A program made the translations under genes and the position numbers. Positions 8,428 to 18,379 of a stretch of DNA of 64,000 bases are shown here, piece by piece; the stretch's first letter is position 1, and every line of letters starts with the position of its first letter. The stretch spans positions 124,001 through 188,000 of the forward strand of contig CALUDO010000001.1 in assembly GCA_943914835.1 (NCBI GenBank). The letters run 5' to 3'. Below the pieces are notes generated by a model. It worked only from the letters and a program-made list of their open reading frames with translations, searched no databases and was not told where the DNA came from. This stretch comes from an uncultured Eremococcus sp. GTDB taxonomy: Bacteria > Bacillota > Bacilli > Lactobacillales > Aerococcaceae.

Positions 8428-9126
8428 TTATCGGTGATTTCTTAGAATTTGTAATTTAGTCTTTCTTTGGTTTGGGGTATGTTCTTTTTCTTTTAAACTG
8501 GCGATATGGTCTGCTACCATCATATCTGTTTGGTCCAAAATTTGATGCAAGGTGATTTCTTCCTTTACCAAGGTCTCAATGTTATTAGATTGCAGTTCCC
8601 GAATAATTAGGGTGGGTGTTTGAGATATTTGCATTTCTTTAGCAATCTTTTGGTCTCGCATATATAATTTGCGAACAAAGTCAGATTCTAAATCTTGAAC
8701 AAAGGTTTCAACATCAAGGTTGAGTTCTTTGGCTAATTTGATAGCCAAAGGTCGATTATATAGGCTAGCCTTGCCCATCAGGTGACTTTGTAAGGACATA
8801 AGGTAACGACGACCATTCCGCTGCCCCTGCATAGATGCTGCTTTAAAAGCCAGACAAGCATGGTAGACTTTACAATAGAAGTCATTACGTTGATTTAGGT
8901 TATTGCCAGGAATAGATAAACGTTCCATGAATTCCTTAATGGTCGTTTGGTTATGGTAGGGGAGGATATATACATCGGTAGATGTAGAAATCGCTTTGAC
9001 TACTTTTGAGATTTCTTGCTCACATTGGTAGCATAATGACCCCAGGGGATTAACAAAGAGATAGAATTCAAACAAATTAGGTACACCATTATATTGGTAT
9101 TCAACTTGGTAGTTCGGTTGATGCAT
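8428..9126 (-). CDS. spxH: DsbA-fold ClpXP adaptor SpxH (YjbH) family protein
   Basis: A 232-residue DsbA/thioredoxin-fold protein. YjbH-type adaptors deliver the regulator Spx to ClpXP. The opening YLFVNPLGSLCYQCEQEI aligns with the family N-terminus (FxxPL followed by a CxxC); here the CYQC pair sits a few residues later than in the usual PLCPEC version. The TPTLII segment contains the expected cis-proline. The ATG at 9124-9126 was chosen over an upstream codon because AAAGGAGG lies seven bases before it. It is divergent from relQ, an arrangement common in Gram-positives. Assignment is by family pattern only. Confidence 0.75.
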   Translation of the reverse strand: MHQPNYQVEYQYNGVPNLFEFYLFVNPLGSLCYQCEQEISKVVKAISTSTDVYILPYHNQTTIKEFMERLSIPGNNLNQRNDFYCKVYHACLAFKAASMQGQRNGRRYLMSLQSHLMGKASLYNRPLAIKLAKELNLDVETFVQDLESDFVRKLYMRDQKIAKEMQISQTPTLIIRELQSNNIETLVKEEITLHQILDQTDMMVADHIASLKEKEHTPNQRKTKLQILRNHR

Positions 9127-9233
9127 AAGTGCCTCCTTTCCATTTTTTGTCTCACTATTTTTCTCTACAATTATCCTAGCAAACACCAGAAATATTTTCC
9201 ATTCTTAAGCTTTAGGGAATTTGATAACCAACA

Positions 9234-9262
9234 TTGATTTCCCTCATTATTGTTTGTATTAT
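9234..9262 (+). promoter_or_regulatory. Probable promoter of relQ-nadK-rluD-mgtE
   Basis: TTGATT (9234-9239) is followed after 17 bases by TATTAT (9257-9262), about 60 bases before the relQ start in the divergent gap. Confidence 0.6.
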
Positions 9263-9323
9263 GTGATAGAATGTAAGAGAACGTTTTGTTTTTTAAAGAC
9301 CTGAGGTACTGGGAGGGGATAAG

Positions 9324-9986
9324 ATGGTCGAAGATAATTTTGTTAAAGATTGGCAGGTTTTCCTGGCGCCCTATCAACAGGCCGTATCTGAGCTTAAATT
9401 GAAATTAAAGCATATTCGTCAAGAATATAAGGATCATCAACTCCATGCCCCTATTGAGTTTGTGACAGGTCGGGTTAAAACTCGAGAATCCATCCTAGAG
9501 AAGATGGAGGTTAGAAAGATTCAACCAGAAGACTTTTTGGTGGGAGTTCAGGACATAGCGGGCATAAGAATTATGTGTCAATTTGTTGAAGATATCTATT
9601 TGACAGCCGATTTATTAGCAAAACGAGAAGATTTCAAGGTCCTCCTGATAAGGGACTATATTGAGAATCATAAACCTTCAGGTTATCGATCTTACCATAT
9701 GGTCATAGAATATCCCGTTCAACGGGCTGAGGGGGTAGTTCCTGTTATTTGTGAAATTCAAATTAGAACCCTGGCTATGAATTTCTGGGCCACGATCGAG
9801 CATTCCTTGAACTATAAGTACCAGGGTGCCTATCCTGACCATATCTTAAAGCGTTTGGAGCGGGCCAGTGAGGCCGCATTCCAGTTGGATGAAGAGATGT
9901 CCGAAATCCGGTCTGAAATTCAGGAGGCAACCCAGTATTTTGAAAAACGCCATGATGATGAGCTCGATTTTACGGGGGATGACTAA
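9324..9986 (+). CDS. relQ: Small alarmone synthetase RelQ (YjbM), (p)ppGpp synthetase
   Basis: A 220-residue single-domain RelA/SpoT synthetase that transfers pyrophosphate from ATP to GTP or GDP. Recognisable elements are GRVKTRESILEKM, DIAGIRIMCQFVEDIY, GYRSYHMVIEYPV and the EIQIRTLAMNFWATIEH motif with the catalytic Glu. There is no hydrolase, TGS or ACT domain, as expected for the small synthetases. The start follows GGGAGGGGAT. Its TAA shares one base with the nadK ATG, so the two are translationally coupled. Confidence 0.93.
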   Translation: MVEDNFVKDWQVFLAPYQQAVSELKLKLKHIRQEYKDHQLHAPIEFVTGRVKTRESILEKMEVRKIQPEDFLVGVQDIAGIRIMCQFVEDIYLTADLLAKREDFKVLLIRDYIENHKPSGYRSYHMVIEYPVQRAEGVVPVICEIQIRTLAMNFWATIEHSLNYKYQGAYPDHILKRLERASEAAFQLDEEMSEIRSEIQEATQYFEKRHDDELDFTGDD

Positions 9987-10822
9987 TGGGTAAAACAATC
10001 CTGATTTATGCTAATGAATTAGCTAAGTCTCAAAAATTAAAGCAGGAGCTTATAAATTATGTCAATCTTTCCAAGCTTAGCCTGGTTCAACCAGGGCAAG
10101 TGCCAGATTATATCATCACAATTGGTGGAGATGGAACCCTCTTGCACAGTTTCCATAAGTTCCAGTCATTTCTGAGACGGTCTAAGTTTTTGGGTATCCA
10201 TACGGGTCATCTCGGTTTTTATACAGATTGGCAACCCCATGACCTGACTGATTTGGTGTCTAGTCTTGAAGCGGATGCAGATAAACCTATTTCTTATCCA
10301 TTAGTTGAAATCGAAATTCGTTTGCACAATGGTCAGAAAAAGACCTATTTGGCTTTAAATGAAATGGCTATTCGGTCTAGTCGAGGAACCATGGTCTGTG
10401 ATGTATATATTGGAGATTATTTGTTTGAAACCTTCCGCGGGGACGGTCTCTGTATTGCGACACCCACAGGTTCTACAGGTCTAAATAAATCCCTGGGTGG
10501 GGCAGTGATTCATCCTAGGTTAGATGCCATGCAAATGACTGAGATGGCCTCCCTTAATAATAGGGTTTTTCGAACGCTCTCTTCGCCGATTATTGTGCCA
10601 AAGGATGAGTGGATTGAATTACACCCTCAAGGTAAGGACAACCAATTTGTCTTAACCGTCGACCATTTGAATTTGACTCATTTAAAAATTAAGAGCATTC
10701 TAGCACGAATTGCTGATGAGCGAATTCAATTTGCTAGTTTTAAACATACTCATTTCTGGAACCGGGTAGAAGCATCCTTCATAGGAAGAAACGATGAAGG
10801 AAAAGATTGCTTAGATAAATAA
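9986..10822 (+). CDS. nadK: NAD kinase
   Basis: This 278-residue cytosolic enzyme phosphorylates NAD to NADP. The family motifs are present: GGDGT (47-51), the NE-containing ALNEMAIRSSRGTM region, and TPTGSTGLNKSLGG, which binds NAD. Length is normal for the short Gram-positive type. It starts one base inside the relQ stop and sits 34 bases before rluD, in the conserved relQ-nadK-rluD order seen as yjbM-yjbN-yjbO in Bacillus. Confidence 0.95.
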   Translation: MGKTILIYANELAKSQKLKQELINYVNLSKLSLVQPGQVPDYIITIGGDGTLLHSFHKFQSFLRRSKFLGIHTGHLGFYTDWQPHDLTDLVSSLEADADKPISYPLVEIEIRLHNGQKKTYLALNEMAIRSSRGTMVCDVYIGDYLFETFRGDGLCIATPTGSTGLNKSLGGAVIHPRLDAMQMTEMASLNNRVFRTLSSPIIVPKDEWIELHPQGKDNQFVLTVDHLNLTHLKIKSILARIADERIQFASFKHTHFWNRVEASFIGRNDEGKDCLDK

Positions 10823-10855
10823 TATATAATTTTTGTGGATAGGGAGGCTTGTGGT

Positions 10856-11752
10856 ATGGAAATTCAATGGACCTACCAGGGCCTGACCCCTATCAGTGTG
10901 AAAGAATTTGTAAAGATTCAAGGATTGCCTCGTAAATTCATGGCAGCAGTTAAGCACCAGGGCGGTAGAATCTTGGTCAACTACCAAGATGTCACTGTTA
11001 GAGCAATACTTCGACCTGGAGACCAGCTTGTCATCGTCCCTCCAATTGAAGCAGGACATGATAGCGTTCCACCCTCAGATATACCCATTGATATTGTATT
11101 TGAGGATCGAGATTTGCTTGTGGTTAATAAGCCGATACAAACTGTCTCCATTCCTTCTTTGAAGAATCCCGATAGCTCTATGGCAAATCGAATTAAAGGA
11201 TATTACGTCAACCAGGCATATGATGATCAAGTGATACATATTGTGACCCGTCTTGATCGAGATACCACAGGCTTGATGTTAGTGGCTAAGCATCGCTTGG
11301 CGCATGCCTTTCTAGATAAACAACTCCAAGCAGGTGATTTAAAGAAGTATTATATGGCTATTAGTCAGGGCACTCAGTGGGAGACTCATGGACAGATTCA
11401 GGCCCCAATTGCACGGAATCCAGAATCGATTATTAGTCGCCGGGTGCATTCGTCAGGGCAAGCAGCAGTCACCCTCTATGAAAGATTGGAAACCTATCCA
11501 GATGGCTGTCTTCTACGCTTGCATTTACTGACTGGACGTACTCATCAGATCCGAGTGCATCTAGCTCATCTGGGAGGGCCTCTAGTGGGAGATACCTTAT
11601 ACCAAGGAAGGGTTTCTTCGCCTATCTATCGTCAGGCTCTTCATTGTAGTGAATTGAATTTTGTTCACCCCTTTAGTCACCAAAGAATTCATTTAAAAGC
11701 AGACCTACCACCAGACATGGCAACTTGGCTTGATCAGCGTCGTTCAGTATAG
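10856..11752 (+). CDS. RluD/YjbO-type 23S rRNA pseudouridine synthase
   Basis: A 298-residue enzyme of the RluA/RluD family. It has a small S4-like N-terminal region and the catalytic HIVTRLDRDTTGLML motif with Asp134 in RLD, followed by the family motif LLTGRTHQIRVHLAHLG. The ATG at 10856 is preferred to a GTG 21 bases upstream because AGGGAGG (10841-10847) is eight bases before it. Probably modifies 23S or other structured RNA; the site is unknown. Third gene of the relQ operon. Confidence 0.9.
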   Translation: MEIQWTYQGLTPISVKEFVKIQGLPRKFMAAVKHQGGRILVNYQDVTVRAILRPGDQLVIVPPIEAGHDSVPPSDIPIDIVFEDRDLLVVNKPIQTVSIPSLKNPDSSMANRIKGYYVNQAYDDQVIHIVTRLDRDTTGLMLVAKHRLAHAFLDKQLQAGDLKKYYMAISQGTQWETHGQIQAPIARNPESIISRRVHSSGQAAVTLYERLETYPDGCLLRLHLLTGRTHQIRVHLAHLGGPLVGDTLYQGRVSSPIYRQALHCSELNFVHPFSHQRIHLKADLPPDMATWLDQRRSV

Positions 11753-11770
11753 AAAGAGAGGGACCTATAG

Positions 11771-13135
11771 ATGGAAGTATTTAAAAGAAGTTTAGACGAA
11801 AACATTGAAATTATTCACAGCTTGTTAGCTAATAATCGGATGACCCGATTCCGCACAGAGTTCTTAGTTTTACATAGCTATGATCGGGCTCAAATTTTTG
11901 AGGCCCTGGAAGAGGAGGACCGTAAAAAAGTCTACCAATATTTATCACCAACTGAACTAGGAGATATTTTTGATATGCTGGAATTAGAGGACGAGTTAGC
12001 AGTCCAGTATTTTGATGAAATGTCAAACTCTTACGCTGCCAGTGTTCTGGGAGCTATGTACTCAGATAATGCTGTTGATATTATTAATCAAATGAAAGAT
12101 AAAAATTTGGTGAATATTTATCTCCACTTGATGCCCGTCGAGGCTGCTCGAGAAATTTCCAAATTAATGAACTACCTTGAGGAAACAGCTGGGTCTATAA
12201 TGACTTCTGAGTTCATCTCTATACAAGAAGATCTTACTTTAGGGGACGCCTATCGAAACTTGCGAAAAGTCGCTAACGATGTTGAAAGTATCTACTATGT
12301 CTATGTGGTTGATGATGAAGATCGCCTAACGGGTGTGCTTTCTCTGAGAGATTTAATTATTAATGAAGAAGACAAACTCGTTAAGGACTTTATGAATCGG
12401 CGTGTCATGGCTGTTCAGGTTAATGATAACCAGGAAGAAGTAGCTCAAATGGTTCAAGATTATGACCTTTTAGCCCTGCCTGTTGTTGGTTTTGATCAAG
12501 TCTTACTGGGACTAATTACTGTTGACGATATTATGGATGTTATTCGGGAAGAGGCTGACAGTGATTACTCCGGTTTGGCAGCCGTTGATGTTTCTGAACA
12601 ACACGTAACACCTTTTTCAGCTGCCCGCAGTCGCTTGCCCTGGTTAATTACCCTTCTTTTCCTTGGTATGGGAACCTCAACAGTCATTAGTCAATATGGG
12701 GAAGTTATTTCTTCTGTAAGTATCTTGTCAGCCTTTGTTACCTTGATTACGGGTACAGCAGGGAATGCTGGGACTCAATCTTTAGCTGTGGCAGTTCGAA
12801 AGTTAACTTCCAAATCTGAAGATGATGATTTCTTCTCATCGATTTCTTTTGAATTGCTGACTGGGGCTATTACAGGTTTAGTGGTCGGCTTGTCAGTCAT
12901 GGTAATCGTTCTTGTTTGGCAACGCAATTTGGTTTTAGGCGCTATTATTGGCTTTGCCATGATGATGGCTATTATTGTTGCTAATTTAGCAGGATCTTTA
13001 ATACCTAAGTTTATGGACCGTTTAGGATTTGATCCGGCTGTTGCGTCTGGTCCTTTTATTTCAACCTTGTCTGACTTGACCTCTGTCTTTATTTACTTCT
13101 CAATTGCCTCTTTCTTCTTAAATTTCTTGAAATAA
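11771..13135 (+). CDS. mgtE: Magnesium transporter MgtE
   Basis: At 454 residues this has the full MgtE plan: an N-terminal acidic helical domain (about 1-130), a tandem CBS pair (about 135-255) that senses cytosolic Mg2+, a linker helix and five transmembrane helices from about residue 285, including TGTAGNAGTQSLAVAVRKL in the pore region. It gates Mg2+ entry. It lies 18 bases after rluD behind GAGAGGG. No M-box riboswitch fits in the short gap, so control is likely through the operon and the CBS gate. Confidence 0.93.
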   Translation: MEVFKRSLDENIEIIHSLLANNRMTRFRTEFLVLHSYDRAQIFEALEEEDRKKVYQYLSPTELGDIFDMLELEDELAVQYFDEMSNSYAASVLGAMYSDNAVDIINQMKDKNLVNIYLHLMPVEAAREISKLMNYLEETAGSIMTSEFISIQEDLTLGDAYRNLRKVANDVESIYYVYVVDDEDRLTGVLSLRDLIINEEDKLVKDFMNRRVMAVQVNDNQEEVAQMVQDYDLLALPVVGFDQVLLGLITVDDIMDVIREEADSDYSGLAAVDVSEQHVTPFSAARSRLPWLITLLFLGMGTSTVISQYGEVISSVSILSAFVTLITGTAGNAGTQSLAVAVRKLTSKSEDDDFFSSISFELLTGAITGLVVGLSVMVIVLVWQRNLVLGAIIGFAMMMAIIVANLAGSLIPKFMDRLGFDPAVASGPFISTLSDLTSVFIYFSIASFFLNFLK

Positions 13136-13242
13136 ATAATTAATAAAATAAGAGGCTGTCAGCTTAGATATTTTTTGATAGAATAAGAGAGTAACCTTAA
13201 ATGAGATAAAATATATATAGGAGAGATATAGGAGGAGCCAGA

Positions 13243-13929
13243 TTGACTAGTTTGAACGACCTTTCTTTGAGTTTGATGGGCTATAGTCGCAAGCAGGTCA
13301 CTGATTTAATGAATCAGAAAGATGCAGAGATTAAAGAATTAAAGGAACGCTTGGATGAAGCAGAAGGTAAGCAATCCGATATACTTGAAGAATTAGAACG
13401 GTATAAACAGCTGGAAAGAACGCTGCAGGACGGTATTATTGATGCGCGTGAGAAGGGAAACCAGATTATTGATCAGTCCAATCAAGAAGCATCCCTTTTA
13501 ATGAATCAAGCTGAAGAACAAATAATCCAATATAAAGAAGATTTTGTATATCATTCGCATGAACTAATTGATTCTGGTAGTGATTTGAAAAATCATTTAA
13601 ATACAATGAAAGACCGCATGCAAGAGATTCTAGAGGAATACCAAGAAATCTTAGAATCTACCAATTTTGATCGGATTTATCCGCGTAAGAAGATGGAACA
13701 ATTCTCTATGCAGGTTGAAAGTTTTGAAGCTGATACAATAAATAAAATGTCAGGACCAAGTTCATATAATGCTGAGGCAAATCTGTCAGACCAGGAAAAA
13801 GAAGAATTAAAACGGTTAATTTCAGATGTCATTGATAATGAGGAAGAAGATCAAAACGCTCAAGAAATAGAACAGGAAACGAGTGACAAATCTGCTGATA
13901 AATTATTAACTTTTAGAAATATGGGATAA
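13243..13929 (+). CDS. DivIVA-domain-like coiled-coil protein
   Basis: A 228-residue, strongly acidic, mostly coiled-coil protein. The N-terminal GYSRKQVTDLMNQKDAEIKEL followed by a long heptad region and the ILDAR/EKGNQIIDQSNQEA-like stretch (about residues 65-90) resembles the DivIVA/GpsB family, whose members sit at curved membranes and scaffold growth or division proteins. The C-terminal 60 residues are Glu/Asp/Gln-rich and probably disordered. The start is TTG at 13243, seven bases after GGAGG; Met12 is an alternative. Function is unproven. A terminator follows at once. Confidence 0.65.
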   Translation: MTSLNDLSLSLMGYSRKQVTDLMNQKDAEIKELKERLDEAEGKQSDILEELERYKQLERTLQDGIIDAREKGNQIIDQSNQEASLLMNQAEEQIIQYKEDFVYHSHELIDSGSDLKNHLNTMKDRMQEILEEYQEILESTNFDRIYPRKKMEQFSMQVESFEADTINKMSGPSSYNAEANLSDQEKEELKRLISDVIDNEEEDQNAQEIEQETSDKSADKLLTFRNMG

Positions 13930-13938
13930 GGATATAGG

Positions 13939-13979
13939 AGAACACTTTGAGGCCTGGCCTTGAGTGTTCGACTTTTTTG
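13939..13979 (+). terminator. Terminator after the DivIVA-like gene
   Basis: GAACACT pairs with AGTGTTC with an AGGC/GCCT top, and the stem is followed by TTTTTTG. It lies entirely upstream of the preferred prfC start. Confidence 0.75.
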
Positions 13980-14008
13980 TTAATAGACTGAGAGAAGTGA
14001 GGTATTCA

Positions 14009-15586
14009 ATGAATAAAGACTTACAGGAACAAGTTAGTCGGCGACGGACCTTTGCTATTATTTCCCATCCGGACGCAGGGAAGACCACTATAACTGAACA
14101 ATTGCTCTTATTTTCTGGGGCTATTCGTCAGGCTGGGACTGTTAAAGCCAAGGGTAAGAAATCGAATAAATTTGCTAAGTCAGATTGGATGGAAATTGAG
14201 AAACAAAGAGGGATTTCAGTGACATCTTCTGTTATGCAGGTGGATTATGATGGACACCAGGTCAATATTGTGGATACCCCAGGCCATGAGGATTTCTCTG
14301 AAGATACCTATCGTACTTTAATGGCTGTCGATGCGGCAGTCATGGTAATCGATTCTGCAAAAGGGATTGAACCACAGACTAAACGATTATTTGAGGTTGT
14401 TAGTCATCGAGGTATTCCAATTTTCACCTTTATGAATAAGTTAGACCGAGACGGAAGGGAAGCGCTCGATTTAGTGGAGGAGTTGGAAGAAGTATTAGGC
14501 ATTAACGCTCATATTATGAATTGGCCTATGGGAATGGGATCCAATTTATTGGGACTCTATGACCTATACAACCAGCGACTAGAATTGAAACGCGAAGAGG
14601 ACGATAGCCATTATCTGCCTTTGAATGACCAAGGGGAAGTGGATGGAGATTATGATTTTAAGGAATCCTCTATCTATACCCAGGCCTTAGAAGATGCAAT
14701 GCTACTTTCTGAAGCAGGCAACCCCTTTGATCTTGAGGCAATCCAGCAAGGGAAATTAACCCCCGTTTTCTTTGGTTCAGCTTTAACAGGCTTTGGTGTT
14801 CAGACATTCTTTGACGCTTTTATTGACCTAGCACCAGCTCCATCAGCGATGGAGACTATGTCAGGTGATTTCATAGAGCCAAGTGAGGATCGCTTTACCG
14901 GTTTTATTTTTAAAATCCAGGCCAACATGAATCCAGCCCACAGAGACCGAATTGCTTTTATCCGAATTTGTTCAGGCCAATTCGAAAAAGGTTTAACTAC
15001 AAACCTTCAGCGGACTGGCAAAACGTTATCAATGTCTCATACCACGCAATTTATGGCAGATTCCCGCGAAGAAGTTACCAGAGCAGTAGCTGGAGATATT
15101 ATAGGTCTCTATGATACTGGCCTTCTTCAAATCGGGGATACCCTTTATGAGGGTAAACAAGAGCTAGCCTTTCCTCCTTTACCCCAATTTACTCCTGAAC
15201 TTTTTATGAAAGTTTCTCCGAAGAATGTTATGAAGCAAAAATCCTTCCATAAGGGAATCAATCAGTTGGTTCAAGAGGGAGCGATTCAATTGTATAAGAC
15301 TTATCACACTGATGATTATATTATTGGAGCGGTTGGCCAGCTCCAGTTTGAGGTCTTCCAATACAGGCTGAAACATGAATATAACTCAGAGGTTGATATG
15401 ACCCCGATGGGGCATAAGATTGCGCGTTGGATTAAACCGGAAGACCTAGATCCCAAGATGTCATCCAGCCGTAATATCTTAGCCAAGGACCGATTTGACC
15501 GTCCTGTTTTTCTATTTGAGAACCAATTTGCTGAAAATTGGTTTATTTCTAAGTACCCAGATATTCACCTAGAAAAACTGTTATAG
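14009..15586 (+). CDS. prfC: Peptide chain release factor 3
   Basis: RF-3 is a translational GTPase that recycles RF1/RF2 from the ribosome. The 525-residue product has G1 HPDAGKTT (20-27), a G3 [14 protein letters not shown] motif, NKLDRDGR for G4, and the RF3-specific C-terminal domain. The ATG at 14009 is chosen, six bases after AAGTGAGG; a GTG 45 bases upstream would fall inside the terminator hairpin. It is a single-gene unit followed by a separate promoter for ptsH. Confidence 0.95.
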   Translation: MNKDLQEQVSRRRTFAIISHPDAGKTTITEQLLLFSGAIRQAGTVKAKGKKSNKFAKSDWMEIEKQRGISVTSSVMQVDYDGHQVNIVDTPGHEDFSEDTYRTLMAVDAAVMVIDSAKGIEPQTKRLFEVVSHRGIPIFTFMNKLDRDGREALDLVEELEEVLGINAHIMNWPMGMGSNLLGLYDLYNQRLELKREEDDSHYLPLNDQGEVDGDYDFKESSIYTQALEDAMLLSEAGNPFDLEAIQQGKLTPVFFGSALTGFGVQTFFDAFIDLAPAPSAMETMSGDFIEPSEDRFTGFIFKIQANMNPAHRDRIAFIRICSGQFEKGLTTNLQRTGKTLSMSHTTQFMADSREEVTRAVAGDIIGLYDTGLLQIGDTLYEGKQELAFPPLPQFTPELFMKVSPKNVMKQKSFHKGINQLVQEGAIQLYKTYHTDDYIIGAVGQLQFEVFQYRLKHEYNSEVDMTPMGHKIARWIKPEDLDPKMSSSRNILAKDRFDRPVFLFENQFAENWFISKYPDIHLEKLL

Positions 15587-15622
15587 AAAGCTTCTAGTAA
15601 GCGAATAGTCAAGCGTAAAATC

Positions 15623-15651
15623 TTGTACTATTTGTGAATAAATGATAGTAT
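15623..15651 (+). promoter_or_regulatory. Promoter of ptsH-ptsI
   Basis: TTGTAC (15623-15628), a 17-base spacer and TAGTAT (15646-15651), about 50 bases before ptsH. Confidence 0.8.
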
Positions 15652-15704
15652 CTTAAGAAAGAAGCTGATTTATCAGCTAATAATCATCAAAGGAGTAAAC
15701 GATT

Positions 15705-15971
15705 ATGGAAAAAAGAGACTTTAATGTAATTGCAGAAACTGGAATTCACGCACGCCCAGCAACTTTATTGGTGCAAACGGCTAGTAAATTTGCGTCAGAC
15801 TTAAACCTAGTTTACAAAGAAAAATCTGTGAACTTGAAGTCTATCATGGGAGTAATGTCACTTGGAGTTGGTCAAGGCTCAGATGTTACTATTACTGCTG
15901 AAGGTGAAGATGAAGCCGAAGCAATTGCTGCGATTGAAGAAACCATGAAAAAAGAAGGACTTTCAGAATAA
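15705..15971 (+). CDS. ptsH: Phosphocarrier protein HPr
   Basis: HPr passes phosphate from enzyme I to sugar-specific EIIA proteins and, in Gram-positives, signals carbon status. The 88-residue product has GIHARPA with His15 (EI phosphorylation site) and [11 protein letters not shown] with Ser46 (HPr kinase site), so catabolite regulation through Ser46-P and CcpA is expected. Start follows AAAGGAG. Its stop overlaps the ptsI start by one base. Confidence 0.98.
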   Translation: MEKRDFNVIAETGIHARPATLLVQTASKFASDLNLVYKEKSVNLKSIMGVMSLGVGQGSDVTITAEGEDEAEAIAAIEETMKKEGLSE

Positions 15972-17698
15972 TGACAGTCAATCAAGTAAAAGGGATTGCG
16001 GCTTCGGATGGTATCGCAATTGCCCCTGTTTATCTCTTGGAAGACCCTGACTTATCCTTTGATACCAAGCAAATAGAAGATAGGGATGGAGAAGTGGCTC
16101 GCTTTGAAGAAGCGGTTGACCAAGCGACTCAAGAAATTACCCAAATTCGTGACATAGCTGCTGAAAGCCTAGGTGCAGCTGAAAGTCAGGTCTTTGAAGC
16201 TCACTTACTTTTCCTATCGGATCCAGAATTTACTGGACAAGTAAGCCAAAAAATTAAAGACGAAGGTAAGAATGCTGAGGCTGCTTTGAAAGAGGTAGCT
16301 GATAATTTCTATGCCATTTTCTCTGCTATGGAGGATAATCCTTATATGCAAGAAAGAGCGGCTGATGTAAAAGATGTTTCAGAACGCATCTTAGCAGCCC
16401 TTTTAGGTGTTAAACTACCTAGCCCAGCCACCATTCAAGATGAGGTTATCATTGTGGCTAAGGACTTGACACCAAGTGATACGGCTCAATTGAATAAGAA
16501 GTTCGTAAAGGCTTTTGTGACTAATATAGGTGGACGTACGTCTCACTCTGCTATTATGGCGCGTTCGTTGGAAATCCCAGCCATTGTGGGGAGTCAGACG
16601 ATAACGGATCAAGTTAAAGATGGTGACTTACTTATTGTAGATGCTTTGGAAGGGGAAGTTATTATTAACCCTAACCAAGATCAAGTTGACCACTACCATA
16701 AGAAAGCGTCTGACTTTGATCAACAGAAAGCGGAGTGGGCTAAGTTAGTGGATGCAGATACTCTATCTGCGGATGGTCATGCTGTTGAGCTAGCTGCTAA
16801 TATTGGGACACCCAAAGATGCTCAAGGGGCTATTGATAATGGAGCTCAAGCGATTGGCTTGTATCGTACGGAATTCTTATACATGGATTCTCCAGACTTT
16901 CCAAGTGAGGAAGATCAGTACCAAGCCTATAAGGATGTTCTAGAAGCCATGGATGGTAAGCCAGTAGTTGTTCGGACCATGGATATTGGTGGGGACAAAG
17001 AATTGCCTTATTTAGATCTGCCGGAGGAAATGAATCCCTTCTTAGGTTACCGTGCCATTCGAATTTCTCTAGATCGACAAGATATGTTTAAGACTCAATT
17101 ACGTGCGCTATTAAGAGCCTCAGTGCACGGATCATTGCGGATTATGTTCCCTATGATTGCAACATTGGCTGAGTTTAGAGCTGCTAAAGCTGTTTTAGAA
17201 GAAGTTCGTCAAGACCTCAAAGCCGAGGGTGTGGCTATGGATGAAGATGTTCAAGTAGGTATTATGGTTGAAATTCCAGCGGCAGCTGTTCTCGCTGATC
17301 AATTTGCTAAAGAAGTTGATTTCTTCTCAATAGGTACTAATGATTTGATTCAATATTCAATGGCTGCAGACCGTATGAATCAAGCTGTTTCTTACCTCTA
17401 CCAACCCTATAATCCATCTCTACTTCGTTTGATCAAGCATGTCATTGATGCTTCTCATAAAGAAGGTAAATGGACGGGAATGTGTGGTGAAATGGCTGGA
17501 GATCAAACGGCAGTACCACTCCTTTTAGGTCTTGGCTTAGATGAATTTTCTATGTCAGCGTCAAGTATTTTGAAAACTAGGAGCCTCATTAGCCGTTTAG
17601 AGCTCGGTCAAGTTCAAGAACTTGCTAGCCAAGCTGTGAATGAGTGTGCTACAGCTGAAGAAGTAGTCGACTTAGTTAATAAAGTGTTAGCAGAATAG
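15971..17698 (+). CDS. ptsI: Phosphoenolpyruvate-protein phosphotransferase (PTS enzyme I)
   Basis: Enzyme I takes phosphate from PEP and gives it to HPr. The 575-residue protein has the N-terminal HPr-binding helices, the [21 protein letters not shown] motif with phospho-accepting His192, and the C-terminal PEP-binding barrel with [27 protein letters not shown] and the active-site Cys in [10 protein letters not shown]. The ATG overlaps the ptsH TAA. A clean terminator follows. PEP supply comes from the glycolytic operon encoded at 29630-35584. Confidence 0.98.
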   Translation: MTVNQVKGIAASDGIAIAPVYLLEDPDLSFDTKQIEDRDGEVARFEEAVDQATQEITQIRDIAAESLGAAESQVFEAHLLFLSDPEFTGQVSQKIKDEGKNAEAALKEVADNFYAIFSAMEDNPYMQERAADVKDVSERILAALLGVKLPSPATIQDEVIIVAKDLTPSDTAQLNKKFVKAFVTNIGGRTSHSAIMARSLEIPAIVGSQTITDQVKDGDLLIVDALEGEVIINPNQDQVDHYHKKASDFDQQKAEWAKLVDADTLSADGHAVELAANIGTPKDAQGAIDNGAQAIGLYRTEFLYMDSPDFPSEEDQYQAYKDVLEAMDGKPVVVRTMDIGGDKELPYLDLPEEMNPFLGYRAIRISLDRQDMFKTQLRALLRASVHGSLRIMFPMIATLAEFRAAKAVLEEVRQDLKAEGVAMDEDVQVGIMVEIPAAAVLADQFAKEVDFFSIGTNDLIQYSMAADRMNQAVSYLYQPYNPSLLRLIKHVIDASHKEGKWTGMCGEMAGDQTAVPLLLGLGLDEFSMSASSILKTRSLISRLELGQVQELASQAVNECATAEEVVDLVNKVLAE

Positions 17699-17720
17699 TG
17701 ATACACAATCTAATAATTCA

Positions 17721-17753
17721 AAAAGGACAAGCCCAGTGCTTGTCCTTTTTTGG
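17721..17753. terminator. Terminator of ptsH-ptsI
   Basis: AAAAGGACAAGC (17721-17732) pairs with GCTTGTCCTTTT (17738-17749), followed by more T. The symmetric A/T flanks may also serve the convergent folT. Confidence 0.9.
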
Positions 17754-17777
17754 TGTTTGAAAAAGTCATACTTTTTA

Positions 17778-18320
17778 TTAGAATTGGTAACGTTGAATAA
17801 ATTTTTTAATTGTTGGGATATTAAATAGGAAATATAAAATGGCGGTATTTAAGGGGAATGAAATTAAGTTTTTGATAATTCGCATAGGCATGAAAACTGA
17901 CCAGGCCTTCCCGTACATCATACGAATCCATATGGAATTCATTCCGATGTTAACAATTAAAGTAATTGCTAAGACAGCCAAAGCAATTTGTTTCAAACTG
18001 GTAGGTTTCCGCCATAGGAATAAGCCATAAAGCAGCCCCCCCACGGCTGCTGATAGGGTGAACCCTAAGAAAAATTGTTTTCCGTGAAGCATGGCTGTAA
18101 TTAAGTCATTGGCAATGGATACGATTAAAGCGTACCAGGGTCCAAAAAGGATACCGGAGAGAGCGGTTCCTACAAATCCTACTCCAATTTGCACCAGTTT
18201 ACCAAAATCTAACGATGGTAAGAAACTCAAAACGATGCGTAAGCCTAAAATAATACCTAGTAATGTCACTTGAATAGTACTTAATTTGCCTGGAAGGCGA
18301 TAACTTGTTTGTTTTTGCAA
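17778..18320 (-). CDS. folT: Folate ECF transporter substrate-binding subunit FolT
   Basis: A 180-residue membrane protein with about six helices: the S component of an energy-coupling-factor vitamin transporter. VQIGVGFVGTALSGILFGP, a SIANDLITAML segment, FFLGFTLSAAVGGLLYG and the late RIIKNLISFPLNTAIL stretch match the FolT family. The assignment is strengthened by a tetrahydrofolate riboswitch directly upstream. The start is TTG six bases after AAAGGAGAG. No EcfA/EcfT genes are in the window, as is usual for group II systems that share one energising module. Confidence 0.88.
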   Translation of the reverse strand: MQKQTSYRLPGKLSTIQVTLLGIILGLRIVLSFLPSLDFGKLVQIGVGFVGTALSGILFGPWYALIVSIANDLITAMLHGKQFFLGFTLSAAVGGLLYGLFLWRKPTSLKQIALAVLAITLIVNIGMNSIWIRMMYGKAWSVFMPMRIIKNLISFPLNTAILYFLFNIPTIKKFIQRYQF

Positions 18321-18326
18321 AATAAA

Positions 18327-18379
18327 CTCTCCTTTAATATAGATTCCAGAGAGCTACATATCTTTTTTATTTATGTAGC
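18327..18379 (-). promoter_or_regulatory. Expression platform of the folT riboswitch
   Basis: On the minus-strand RNA, CUCUCU (18348-18353) can pair with GGAGAG of the folT ribosome site (18327-18332), hiding it. Just before it, GCUACAUA and UAUGUAGC (18372-18379 and 18353-18360) form a hairpin whose 5' arm overlaps the aptamer's last strand. No T-tract terminator is present, so control is probably translational. The switching model is inference. Confidence 0.6.

Noticed and set aside
13964..14008. GTG start giving prfC 15 extra residues
   Set aside because: The codon lies in the terminator hairpin and T run, while the ATG at 14009 has a proper ribosome site.
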